From Angiostrongylus vasorum (Eukaryota; Nematoda; Chromadorea; Rhabditida; Metastrongylidae), in the NCBI GenBank assembly GCA_018806985.1, contig JADANN010000185.1, positions 124,001-188,000 of the forward strand: a DNA stretch of 64,000 nucleotides, given 5' to 3'. Below are positions 44,863 to 55,548 of this stretch, piece by piece (the first letter of the stretch is position 1; every line of letters begins with the position of its first letter). The translations under genes were made by a program, and so were the position numbers. Below the pieces are notes generated by a model. The model did no database searches. It saw only the letters and a list, made by a program, of their open reading frames with translations, and was not told the DNA's origin.

Positions 44863-45066
44863 TTATTTAGGCCTTATTCGATTTTCATTGAGGGAGTTGC
44901 TAAGTTTCATATTGTTGAGATCACACTGTGCAAGACTGTTGTCAAGGGAATACTTCACAGACCTTATAAGACCCTCATACAATACCCCCTGCCACGGAGC
45001 ATTAGGAATTCTTGTTCTCCTTGTAATTCCTTTTTCTCCACAATGTCTTTGATAATAAAGTGTCAT
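44863..45066 (-). mobile_element. BEL/Pao-type LTR retrotransposon integrase scrap
   Basis: The minus-strand frame has RIPNAPWQGVLYEGLIRSVK, then YSLDNSLAQCDL. BEL/Pao integrases carry a P-W-Q-G-G-x-Y-E-R-L-I-G-x-V-K block, where the invariant glutamate is catalytic. Only this block is left; no protease, RT or long terminal repeat was found nearby. Confidence 0.5.
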
Positions 45067-45139
45067 AGGTGACAGAACAATAAGGTTCGTAAAATCTGTT
45101 CCACGAAAGTAAATTTCGGTGCGTTATTAGAGATACCAC

Positions 45140-45540
45140 CCAAAGGTTTACCACCTCATCGTGGCTTCAAAGTGTTCCTGTGTGTTGAACTGCGATATAC
45201 AGCGGGAGGATTCATCCTCACCCAACAGGGCCTCACATGCTAAGAAGAAGTCTGGCATTTCCGTCAAGCCACTGGTAAGAGTAAACCGACACCATAATCC
45301 ACCACAGTCCTGGTATCCAACTGGCCGCATCGTGGCAAATCTCTCTTTGATTCACAAGGGCGGTGACTGCCCTTGCTGGTGACAACCAACCTGGAGAATG
45401 CTTGGGCTAAGCTGACCTCGTGACACAAGGGAACCACATCGGTTATTAAGCCATCGAAGCTCCAAAAAAGTGGAGATTATGCTGGGGCCCGCTCAACCAG
45501 CGAAGGCGCGCCATCAAAGTATCCAACTACATAGGTAATA
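45140..45540 (+). mobile_element. R2 repeat with RTE-like tail
   Basis: Landmarks are CCTCATCGTGGCTTCAAAGT, TGGCATTTCCGTCAAGCCAC, CAGTCCTGGTATCCAACTGG and a tail of GGGGCCCGCTCAACCAGCGA, then CGCCATCAAAGTATCCAACT. Confidence 0.7.
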
Positions 45541-46505
45541 AGAATACATGTTTTCACGGACGTTCCCCCCCCCCATAGCATGTCTTGGATAATTCATCGG
45601 TCGATTACAAAAAAGTGTAGGAGAAGACTCCCGTATATCAAAAGTGAAGTACCGGAACGAAAATGAGACCTACAGGTGTTACACCGTGCGCCCCGTCTAC
45701 TTTATTATGACATCTGTTCGTCTCCAGAGTGTTAAGGAGCATATGAAGCAGTGGAATGGAGCGGTTACCAACGATTTTGATCACTGTTTGTGAACCTGTT
45801 GCAACTTTACATTTTCCATGAGCTAGTCATTAACAGCAGGCAAACCACCATTTGATTATACTGGCTTGTCTTTAGAAATATATTTTCTTGCGGTAATTGC
45901 CGCTTATCTCCTCAGTTTGTTAATGGAACAATAGTGTGATGTTGCATTTCATTGAGAATGCTCCGATACGTGAACTCTGTTTCTCTCACCGCACCTTTTA
46001 TGTTGTATTACGTGTGATTCTCGGTGTACTTTCAGGAGACTACTTGTGATCCATTGCTGCTGTTGCACGCTGCCTCTTCAGTCGTGACCAGCACTTACTA
46101 CTTCGACCGCTGTTCTTGGACGAAATAGTTATTAATGCTAACCATGACTAGCTAAGCGCTTCTAATAAAGCTTGTAAATTCAACTCGAATGTGGTTTCCG
46201 AGACAACAAGTGAGTCCCAGCATATTTTCATGATTTCTTCGAGACATCCTGTTTATGATATTCAATGGTATTTTTTGTGCCTAAATTGTTCTTTATTAGA
46301 TCATGATGTCGCAGGACATTTTCATGTCATTATGCTAGTAATTTTCAGTCGCAATGACTTGTAAAATTTTAGGAATGGCGACACAAGGTGCAGCCACATC
46401 ACAAAAGGAAGTCCACTGTGCCACAGAGAAGGCGAACAGCCATGAAGACCTCTCAGAAGTAGAGCTACGATGGCATTCATCGTTTTAGTATGCTTTATGT
46501 GTTAT

Positions 46506-46785
46506 AAACGCACGTGTGCAGTAGTAGTTGGAGGCGCCACAGCGACACACACGTGGAATCGATCCCCGCGCGCATTGCCGACAAAGCCTTCCTTCCCTGC
46601 GGAGTCGGCATATTGGTGCCAGACTTTTCTGCGAGGATAGCAGACTGGCTCGAAACATCGGTAGGCCACCGCAAGTCACTGCAGAGGTCAGATATGCATT
46701 CAATCACCTCCGTCGGCACTTGATGAAATCGAATGCATTGCACATCCGTCAGGGATTGATCAACGGCGAAACCTTTATCCTTTTC
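46506..46785 (+). mobile_element. SINE-B with target-site duplication
   Basis: A 280-base insertion flanked by TATGTGTTAT at 46,496-46,505 and 46,786-46,795. The related empty sites at 40,486 and near 8,690 (inverted) have a single copy. The head has GGAGGCGCC and GTGGAATCGATCCCC; the tail ends GGCGAAACCTTTATCCTTTT. It fixes the family's boundaries. Confidence 0.85.
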
Positions 46786-47235
46786 TATGTGTTATGGTTA
46801 TAATAGAGTGTACCAGAAATTAATCATTACTTATTTACGAAAAAACACTGTATATGTTAAGATTTTCTGCAGTATAACGAGTCTACGAGGTGACGAGTTC
46901 CATGTGAAGTGCTTTTTTTTCTTCTATGCGATTACAGTTTGTAATTTCATTGATGGTTCCAATACTAATCTCTGCGTTCTATCGTGCTATTTGTATATTT
47001 TTGACAGAACATCGTCAATGATGGGATACTGTATATTGTCTAATTTACCAGTATGGTGTGAAATCCGTAGTATTGTATAGAGTGAATAGTAATTCATGTA
47101 ATTGTTACCGCTTTTTGGAAGGCGCTGAAATTTATGAAGATATTGCAAGAGTTTTCTTTCTCGAAAGATCGACTTTTAACAACTCCTTCACAAAGGAGCA
47201 GAATTATTTTTTGACAATGTCCAAGTGTCTTTGAG

Positions 47236-47469
47236 ATGACACCAGATCGTTTCCTTGTGTCTCGAAATTCAATCGCTAACGTTTCGTCGAATTCACTATT
47301 CAAATCGTACAGTAGTGGTACTGTTGTCCAGCTTTGTGCAATGAATACTACTATACAGCCTCACTGGAAAAATTACTGCGCAAATCCTTATCTGTTTGAG
47401 AACGTGCATTGTTTCTTCTATTCATTAGGTTCTTTTTTTTTGAGATCAAGACCGATCACGTCCTTCTAA
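47236..47469 (+). other. Conserved frame shared with 8.1-8.28 kb
   Basis: Reads MTPDRFLVSRNSIANVSSNS, then VQLCAMNTTIQPHWKNYCAN. The inverted counterpart keeps the same frame. No known domain; possibly an exon of an unknown gene in the block. Confidence 0.25.
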
Positions 47470-47894
47470 CATCTGAACAGCTACAGCAGACATTTCGTCC
47501 TGATAACATCAGCATCATTTTGAGAGGAGAAAGTTGCGGCAAAGACGTTCCCTGAAAATGAGAACAGATAATGGGTAGCCATGGAATTATGTAAGCGAAC
47601 GTCATATCTGTTTTGCGATATAAACCACAGTCTGTCGGAAAAGAAATCGACGTGATTGGTTTTCCGAATAGTGAAGACCTTATCTTACGTACACTTAAGA
47701 AGTTCAAGAAGCACACTGAACTATTTGAAGGATGAACAGTGCAAAAAACGATAACAAGCTACATTCCGATCAGGTCTTTCAAAAGGAGCCACCAAATTAC
47801 CAGTCCATTGAGGTCTCTGTTCCTACCAGTCTGACTGAATTTTGCAGTTCTCCCCACGCAGCTGAGTCACAGGTTGGTGAAGAATAATAAGATA

Positions 47895-48010
47895 AATCGT
47901 TTGGCATGATCTAATCCCTATGAGAGGCACCACGCATTCGACTTCACCGAGCTGTCTACAATTAACTGAATGCAGATTCCGGCCTGCACAATGTCTTGTG
48001 GTGGACCGCC
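47895..48010 (-). mobile_element. SINE-B fragment, 3' end only
   Basis: The minus strand has CAGTTAATTGTAGACAGCTC, GAAGTCGAATGCGTGGTGCC and ATAGGGATTAGATC. It is the counterpart of 7,020-7,115. Confidence 0.55.
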
Positions 48011-48903
48011 GACGAATGATGGCAACGCTTTAATAGCTTTTTTCCACTTCAAGAAGTGTCAAGGAAATTGTTGAAAAAATTATGTTGTTACATCGTCAAT
48101 ACGCGACTAAGAAAGATCAGGTCATTAAAGGGTTAAAAAGCAATTTCCATTGTCAATGGCTACGATTGACAGAGTGAATGAAGATCACTCCTGAGAAGAT
48201 ATATCAATTATTAACGATAATCCAGCTTCAACAATAGAAATGTTGTTAGGTAGTGATGCCGATGTTTGTGGCGGTCGCTGTGTGGTCTGTTTGACAAGGC
48301 AACGACGCATCCACTCAGTTGGGTCAGTGGAAGGGTTTGCCACCCTCTATCGCCCCCGAAATGACGATGGATTGCGCTAGTGTAGCTATCGAAATCTCTG
48401 AAGAATCAGGTGTGCTTTACCGTTTTCGTAGGAGTAAGTTATCAGAAGCATTTGGCTTTGTAGGTCCGTGATTCTCCGAGAATTCTAATTGGTATTCGAT
48501 TTAAAACATTCGATGAATATGTGGGTTTTGGCTCCATTCATTCCAAGTGGTATCGCTTCCTACTAAGATTGTTTTTAGTTTCACACATACAAGTTCTGAG
48601 TTTGCCATATCTTAAAAATTGAAAGTAGTCCTTGCTTAGTTTACTATTTTGATGGTCCGCTTTCACAAGTCCTATGGTCTTCTGCGTAGTTTTCCAGTCA
48701 TTCCTTCGGTGTACGTTTATCGTTCAATGTGGTCTGCTTTGAGCACATGAGAACCTGTGACGCATTGATAAGGATATCGCTAGAAACAGTCATAAAGTAT
48801 ACAAAAGGTAACTAGAACAGAGTAGATACTTGTATTCAATCAACAAGTAATAACTACAGTGTAGAATCGGACGGTGGAGCTAAAGACTATTTAAGGCGGT
48901 GTT

Positions 48904-49139
48904 TTGAAAGAAATCCTGAACCTATTGATGAAATCCAAAAACGGCGGAACTCACCAAATAAGTTTGGTGTGTGAAATAAAGATTCGGAATGAAGACGTTA
49001 AAATAGAAATACAGAACAGCAAAAACTTTTTATCCCGCCAATGAACCGATTTTTTTCTCCTTAATTCGACTAAAGGTTTTGTTAGAGCCTTACGAATTGT
49101 CTAATAACATGTTGATTATTCATCATGCCGATGTTAAGC
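48904..49139 (+). pseudogene. Broken copy of the unknown frame at 5.75-5.99 kb
   Basis: Starts LKEILNLLMKSKNGGTHQIS, then LVCEIKIRNEDVKIEIQN. It loses the frame near 49,035 but ends with a recognisable HHADVK. The terminal stop of the other copy is changed to CAA. It lies upstream of the lyase pseudogene on the same strand. Confidence 0.4.
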
Positions 49140-49404
49140 AAAGGCAGGTTTTCAGGAACAAAATGGGAAGTTTATGCATAATCGTTTATTGTTAAGCTGA
49201 AAGGGAGGATAATTTCAAAGAAAAAACTTTATTGGGCTGTCCTTTCGCATCCTCGCCTCATCCGGAGCCCCGATTTCATTTCAAAAGGGAGAAGACAGTT
49301 GAGTGAAGACAAAAAAAAAGAAGCGATCTATAAGAGATAGGTGCTGGAGTGGACCAAAACACCGAGCTGTCTTCAGGTGATGTCAACTGTGGCACACAAT
49401 TCAG

Positions 49405-50107
49405 ATGGTGAAACGGAAAGCTTTATTGTGAGGTAGATCTTTGCAGAGGACTGTGTAGATTTTTGTTGTTGTTGGTTTTCCAATCATCGAAGTTGGAACA
49501 GCCCGCACAAGCATACGGTATCAAATATGTCGGATGCAGGAACGAATCGCTTTCCTCGCTTTGTTATGAACAAAGACATTAGTTACATAACAGAGAAAAC
49601 AATTGTCGATGTTGGCCAGCTAGCATGCATTAAAGTAATACTGAAAGATATCACAAACTTCCTAGCTACTGTATGTCTACACTCGACTAAACTCTAAGCT
49701 TTTAAAGTAAAGCTACCAGTCCGTTTCCTTAATGAAAACTGGCTATCACCTCCTTCAAATAAGGATTTTATTCCACTTAAGGGTATATTTTTTTACCATC
49801 GGCTTACAGAGCTAAGAATAATATAATAATTAGAATAACAGACAAACTGTTATGAAAACGGGACGGAATCACACAATGGATGAGGTCCCACCTTTATAAG
49901 TGCCGTTAGATCTACGTTACATAATCGTTATATGGTCCCAGCACCGACATTACAGAACCACTGACAATGATAACATCCTTTTCTGATGTGTGATATGCAG
50001 CACAAGTTATGGGCTACTTGACAAGAAATCCAACATTTGTTTGGTGGTCTCCGGACCGGGTTTACTGCATTCCATTGGAGGCTTAGCTAACGCTAACGTG
50101 AATTATT
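49405..50107 (+). pseudogene. 2-hydroxyacyl-CoA lyase-like pseudogene, two exons
   Basis: Exon 1 (49,405-49,551) has VGFPIIEVGTA and, after a one-base shift, AQAYGIKYVGCRNE. Earlier codons include TGA and TAG. Exon 2 (49,994-50,107) has [13 protein letters not shown] and, after another shift, [20 protein letters not shown], then NVN. Together these follow the N-terminal cofactor-binding domain of 2-hydroxyacyl-CoA lyases in order ([29 protein letters not shown]). The later domains are not present. Unit 0 retains only exon 1. The small conserved frame at 49,566 lies in its intron. Confidence 0.7.
49566..49697 (+). CDS. Small conserved reading frame of unknown function (43 aa)
   Basis: Reads MNKDISYITEKTIVDVGQLA, then IKVILKDITNFLATV to STKL and a TAA. 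It matches the frame at 5,193-5,324 without any gap, in an otherwise decayed region. There is no signal peptide and no family I know. It might be a coding exon of a gene overlapping the lyase remnant. Confidence 0.35.
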   Translation: MNKDISYITEKTIVDVGQLACIKVILKDITNFLATVCLHSTKL

Positions 50108-50169
50108 AGTGAGTTAAGGGATCTATCAATGCTTATGTCAAATGTGATGCGTATATTATGGGTTTTTCC

Positions 50170-50486
50170 TTATAAAAAAACAATAAATGTTATAACAACT
50201 ATTCCCTCATTAATATATTCTCTTAATATCAAATCTGCTGTTTGACTAAGGTAAACCTTCCATTCTGGCTCAACAACCTGTTCACTATCTTTAATAGGCT
50301 TTCCTTTCGCTTCACTGCTTCCGACGCAAGCAAAGCACGCCGTACGCTACCACGCGCTTTTGTTGCAATCTGATCCATTACGGAATCCGCTACTGTGAGC
50401 CTAATCTTATCCGCCGCAGTTAAGCACACTTGACGTAGTTTATCATCACTGGGTGCCGCAACTGTGATGGTCATGCACTTTGAGTT
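50170..50486 (-). pseudogene. Replication factor C subunit 3-like fragment with frameshift
   Basis: On the minus strand, PLNSKCMTITVAAPSDDKLR is followed by VMDQIATKARGSVRRALLAS and EAVKRKE. The next frame then continues DSEQVVEPEWKVYLSQTADL. This matches the small clamp-loader subunit: the P-x-RSRC-x4-V-AP-S segment, the helical lid with N/G-x-LRRALL-x-EA, and the EPEW-VY-x-TA start of the C-terminal collar. A one-base shift near 50,296 breaks it, and the preceding ATPase domain is absent. It starts right at the mariner terminal repeat. The working protein loads the sliding clamp in replication. Confidence 0.6.
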
Positions 50487-50498
50487 TAATGGACCTAC

Positions 50499-51790
50499 TA
50501 AGTTGTAACATATGAGACGTCCGATTTTATTGTTTTGACTATTTGTGTTGTTTTTTCAAATAAAATTTTTGTTTTCTTAGTGATGTTTAATACATATATT
50601 TTCCAAGCAGAAAGCTGCCATTTTTTGCATATAGGGTTGGTTTTCTTAGGAGTTATTACTTTGACATTTCCATATGCTTTAATTTTAGTATGAATCAACG
50701 TGGTATTCGTGTCCCTTTTTTGTCCGAGTGGAAGAGTGGACATAACTGCCGCGACAGGAGCTAGCAATATCATCAACTATGGGGTGAAGATAGTGTTGGT
50801 GAGTCGACAGTGCGAACATGGTTGCGGAAATTTCGATCCAGTGATTTCGACCTGGAAGATGAGGTAGGCCGCGGATGCCACACTGAACTTGACGACGACC
50901 AATTGTAGGCATTAATGGAAGCAAAAAACACGCGAACAACTGTTCGAGAGCTTGCAGAATAGCTCGTTGTAAGCACGGGAGCAATTTCCGCTCACTTGAA
51001 TCGCACAGAAAAGACAAAAAACTCGAGAAGTGAGTGCCGCGCTAATTTAAAAGATGATCAAAAAAAATTGTTGTTTTGAGATGTCGTCTGCTCTTATTGT
51101 GCGCAACAAAAAACGACCCTTTTCCTGACAAAATTGTGAAATGCGGCGAGAAGTGGATTCCGTACGACAACAAGGAAGTTCAGCTCAATGGTTGGATTCC
51201 GATCAGGCTCCACAGCACTTCTCAAATTAAAATTGCACTAAAAAATGGTTATGGTGAGTGTTTGGTGGTTTGCGGCTAGGCTAATTTATCACAGACTTTT
51301 GAATCCTCGCAAAACTGTTACGGAAGGGAAGTATTGTCAACAAATGGATGATATACGCCGTGAACTCCAATAACAGAGACCAGCATTAGTCAACAGAAAT
51401 GGACTAGTCTTCTCCACGACAACGCCAGGCCTCACGTTCCGGAACCTGCACTGCAGAAGTTGAATGAGTTTGGTTAAGAAACCTTGCCTCATGCGCCATA
51501 TTCAGCAGACCTCTCACCTACCTGCTCTCACTTCTTCAAGCATCTTGACAACTTCCTGCGCGAGAAATGCTTCACCAACCACGATGAGGCAAAAAATGGC
51601 TTCAAGGAATTCATCGCATCCAGAACTCCAGAATTTTTATGCAACTGGAAAATTTATATTTGTTTCTTGTTGGAAAAGCGTGCTAATTCTAACGTTTCTT
51701 ATTTCGACTGATAAAATTATTATAGAAGACGTTATGGATATTTAAAGTTTGCATTTAAAATCGGATGTTTCGTGTGTTGTAATCCAGTAT
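50499..51790 (+). mobile_element. Mariner transposon, full length but decayed
   Basis: TTGTAACATATGAGACGTCC at the left and the complement of GGATGTTTCGTGTGTTGTAA at the right are matching terminal repeats about 1.29 kb apart, the usual mariner size. Transposase pieces in order are GEDSVGESTVRTWLRKFRSS (50,783), DFDLEDEVGRG, DNARPHVPEPALQKLNEFG (about 51,420), then PHAPYSADLSPTCSHFFKHL (51,485) and a final LVFIASRTPEFLCNW-like end. The D-x(34)-D spacing cannot be checked because of stops and shifts. It is inactive. M0 (4.7 kb) and M1 (15.3 kb) are truncated copies of the same insertion. Confidence 0.85.
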
Positions 51791-52023
51791 AGACACCTGG
51801 ACAACCTGCCCATCACTTTGTACATGAGGAATTTTCAACCAGCTAATCAGAGATACACCGAATTTTTTCTTAATCTGGTGCCCTTCATTGCAATCTTTTT
51901 GCGTCTACCCTATTTACTGAACATTTTTGTGGTTAACTAATTTATTGGTCTCATAAGGCGACGGCGTGAAATATCACAGAAATGGATTGTCCATCATAAA
52001 CAGTTTGTGGATGGCTCCTCGCT

Positions 52024-55000
52024 TCATTGGACGGTGACTGATGCCGAGTAGAAGTTCGATCCAAAGGGACCTGATTGCAACGCTCGAACCACTCTGTTCA
52101 CCACTCCTTGCCACATCTCTGTTGACCAATTCGCCATGATGACGTTTGTGGTCGTGAGGGTTCCCGAAATTGTAGTGGCTGTGGCGGGAACAGGCAATGC
52201 TTTATCGCCCATGCCTGTCATACAATTTTCGTTGCATATTGCGGTTACGGTGTTGCCGATGATGACGCAGGCCCGCATCATGGCATTTGCCATGACTGGA
52301 ACAAACTCTTTTATTCAAATGTTTGTTTTTGCTGGCAATAAAATTGATTTTTTCTTTTCATTTTCTGCATTTTTCTTCTGAATTCAATATGAAAATAAGT
52401 GGTGCAAAAACATTACGTCAGATAGTCTCATCATTAATTTTACAATTAAACGCTAATCAATAATTAAGGGTAACGATTTTGAAGTATTTCAAACCTGTCA
52501 GTTGCTCTAACTTAACGCAGCTTTTAACAATCCAAAAATGACACAGCCTTCCGGCGTTGATCAATCCCTGAGGGATGCGCCGTGCATTCGACTTCACTGA
52601 GCATCGCTAGAGATGATTGAATGCTATCTGTCCTTTAAAATCATTCGCGGTGGCCTACCGATGTATCAAGTCAGTACAGCTATCTTCCCAGACAAGTCTG
52701 GTGCGAATTTGCAGACCTCGTTTGGATGGAAAGCTTGGTGAGCCTGGGTGTGCGACCGATGTCTTGTGCATTACAGGTCGCGTCTAGCAACTGCACTACA
52801 CGCCCTGTTCATTAGAATAAGTGAGAAAATGTTTTTTGTCAGGGAAGTGCAACTTCTTTTTGGTTTTATGTTCTAACAAAGTTTTTTTTAGAATACTTAA
52901 GGTAATTAAGCAATACACTGGGGGAATAATTTTACAAGGTAGTTCAAACACCAAGAGAGATTAACGCTTCAGCATTCGCTCATTTAAAAGACTACAAGTC
53001 CTAAGAAACTAAGCTAAACTAATAAGGGGAATGATACACAGTGGTAGTGATGTTCGTCATAACAGGTATGGTGCTAGTTCGATTTCTTTCCGGACAACCA
53101 AGCCACTCCTCCCTCCGGGGCCGGGATATTGGTACCGTTCTTGTCTGAAAAATATCACTCTCTGCAATCCTATTGGGAACGCTCCACCCCGGCTATCTCA
53201 GGTCTCTAGGGAGAATTGCTCGACCAGCATTCTACTACATTCAAGATTAATACAATTCTTCAAGCAGCAACCGAAGCCACACGTAAAAGTTGGAAGATCC
53301 TCGTGGACAATGGATGCGGGAGGAAACGTATCGAATGTGAGAAGTGCTCGGGATCCGCACAGTAGACGTGAAGACGGATCAAATAAAATGTATTAAAAAA
53401 TAAACAAGACCTAAGAATTTGCTTGTACAAGAAGAACGATGAGTTTTACTCACAGCTTGTCCAAGCTTTGTAAAAAGAAAAACTGAGCATTATTATAAAT
53501 TGTATTAAAAAGACTGAACACAGTGATATTTTGCCAGTTTCGCAGTCTTGATAGCTCACTGGCTTCTTCAGGAAGATTTTGCCTCCCTCAACTACAGCTC
53601 CCACTGTATTACTCTCACGTGAGACTTTTGTCCCCGCTGTACTTTCCAATAGCAGAAAGCGAGGAAATAAATTTATTTGGTTTCCTCTCTGTAGACGCCG
53701 AATTCCTGGTGCCAAAAAGAGCATTTTTCTAAAAAAGGATTGTTATCATTGCTGTTTTCAAACACTACAATTTACAATTTAGAGTGACATCAACAATCTC
53801 TCGCTAGGGTTGTTTGGGTTGATTCTCTTGATTGTTGAGAATTCATCAACTGCCCTCATGCTATTTTTTAAAAAGAGATGTTAGGCGTCCACACAGAGAA
53901 AAGTTAATGATAGTAGCAACAATGATAATAATACAGTGGCCACATTAGTAGTGAATAAAGAAAATTCGCAACAGAAACGGAACGATAATTCGAAAATTGA
54001 ATGGATGCGTTAGTCTTAACAAAACACTGGGAAAGCTGTGAGAGTTAGTGGAATGAAAAGCTCCTTATCACCTTTGGCCACATTTGGGCTATTCCCGTAC
54101 TTATCTTTAAAATGGCAAGCTTCATGAGAGTATTCAAATCAGTAACCTTTTTCTAATTTTCGCTAGCTTTATACGAACTTTTCTGAACGCATTTTACATG
54201 TTGGAAGCTTACTGTCCATATTCGGCATAGGGTTCACAGACACAGTCGCGCATTCCAGTGGTTGGTACATGACGTTGACAGTGAGTTGACTCAAAATGAT
54301 TTGGATTATAGGATCGGGTAGCCCGGCTGCACGACCCTGTTGTTCGAGAACATCAAACACCTAAAGAGGAAGGCTGCGATAACTGGTAGAATTTAAATGA
54401 AGCTTTTCAATTAAACTATCTAAGACCATACAAGTCGCGAGAAAAATATAGTTCCGACGAGTCCTTTGAAAATCGAAGCTTTCATTAAACCCGTCCAAGA
54501 AATGAGAACTCACTGCTTGCATTACAATACGCATCACAAATGCTCTGGCTGCATCTGCATTCGGTGCAATACCGGGGACCTGTGCAGCTGCACCAGCTGC
54601 CATTGAGGCGGCCATCTGCACCGGCAAGGCGAAGCCGGTAACGGTGAAGGTCCTTGTGCTCATTGCGGCTAAATTAAGCAAACTTTTTGTTGAAGAAATA
54701 TAAATAGAGGAAGATTCCGCAACTTTTTTTTAGTAGATAGATGAAAGTTAGTATTAATTGAATTTTTCCACACAATTGACTGGAAAAAAATTGTCAAACA
54801 ATTAAATAAATGGGGATTTCCTTTGTGAAACAACCACAATGATGCTAAGATATTTGCAAAACTCCGGACCGCAGGTGTCTGCGGTGGGGAACGAACGCAC
54901 TATTGCCCTTTCCAGGGGAGTGATGCGTTCACCACCACACCATTCGGGTCTTTCGTTTAGCCTGTCTCTCAGCTTGTTCTATCGACCATTGCCATCAGCA

Positions 55001-55548
55001 ATCACCCGTCAACGGGATTGACCTGCGGAGCCCAAATCGGCATGATCGTTAGAACTAGCTGAGAGACAGGCGAAACGGAGACCCCCGATGGTGTGGTGGT
55101 GAAAACGTTACTCTCCGGAAAAGACAATTCTGTGGTTATCTCAGCATCATTGTGGTTGTTTCCCAAAAGAATACCTTACCGTGAAAACTTGTAAAAGGCA
55201 GTAAGTAAAAAGTCAACATTTGTAAATGGGGATTCCTCAAATTCGCCGCTATTGGTAACAAATATTGGGATAATTTGGCTCAGGCACTACTGGGGTGGGA
55301 ACGAAGCTATTTCTTTCAAAATATTGTTCTTCGCACTACGCTTGACAGCAAAATACTAGAGATATTAACATGGTTGAGGTTCATAAATTCATGCTTTAAG
55401 TTGCAAATGCTTTTACTACAAGAAAAACATTGTGCTTAATACCTGGTCCTCCTGGTACTACTCCGCATCCGAACACTGTAGTGGAGGTGACTAGGGAAAG
55501 CAGCAATGGTAGTGTTAGAACATTCGCAATGTTTGCCACACTGTTCAT
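52024..55548 (-). CDS. Secreted nematode family protein, intact four-exon copy 2 (226 aa)
   Basis: Exons on the minus strand: 55,443-55,548, 54,514-54,668, 54,213-54,360 and 52,024-52,295. They total 681 bases including the stop, with phases 1, 0 and 1 as in copy 1. Donors are GTATTA, GTGAGT and GTAAGC; acceptors are AATTTAG, CTCTTTAG and GTTCCAG. A preceding in-frame ATG (55,551) could also start. The signal peptide is MNSVANIANVLTLPLLLSLV with VFGC. The body has TRTFTVTGFALPVQMAASMA, VFDVLEQQGRAAGLPDP and CVIIGNTVTAIC. The end has MWQGVVNRVVRALQSGPFGS and SASVTVQ. Four to six cysteines could form disulfides. Function unknown. Confidence 0.75.
52548..52815 (-). mobile_element. SINE-B copy in intron 3 of gene copy 2
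   Basis: On the minus strand, GGGCGTGTAGTGCAGTTGCT (head) leads to CCAGGCTCACCAAGC, GTCTGGGAAGATAGC, ATTCAATCATCTCTAGCGAT and GAAGTCGAATGCACGGCGCA. It is at the matching position to 16,975-17,215. Confidence 0.75.
53020..53400 (+). mobile_element. SINE-A in intron 3 of gene copy 2
   Basis: The head GATACACAGTGGTAGTGATG (A box) and GTGCTAGTTCGATTTC (B box, one mismatch) are followed by the shared body. The tail is GTGCTCGGGATCCGCACAGT, then GTGAAGACGGATCAAATAAA. It is not present in gene copy 1, where an R2 repeat lies in the same intron. Confidence 0.75.
54826..55175. mobile_element. Foldback element in intron 1 of gene copy 2
   Basis: The left arm starts AACAACCACAATGATGCTAA; the right arm ends AGCATCATTGTGGTTGTTTC. 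The arms share CACCACCACACCAT / ATGGTGTGGTGGTG and CTCTCAGCTTGTTCT / AGAACTAGCTGAGAG. The right arm lacks part of the outer sequence. The centre has GTCAACGGGATTGACC. It resembles two head-to-head SINE-like units. Confidence 0.7.
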
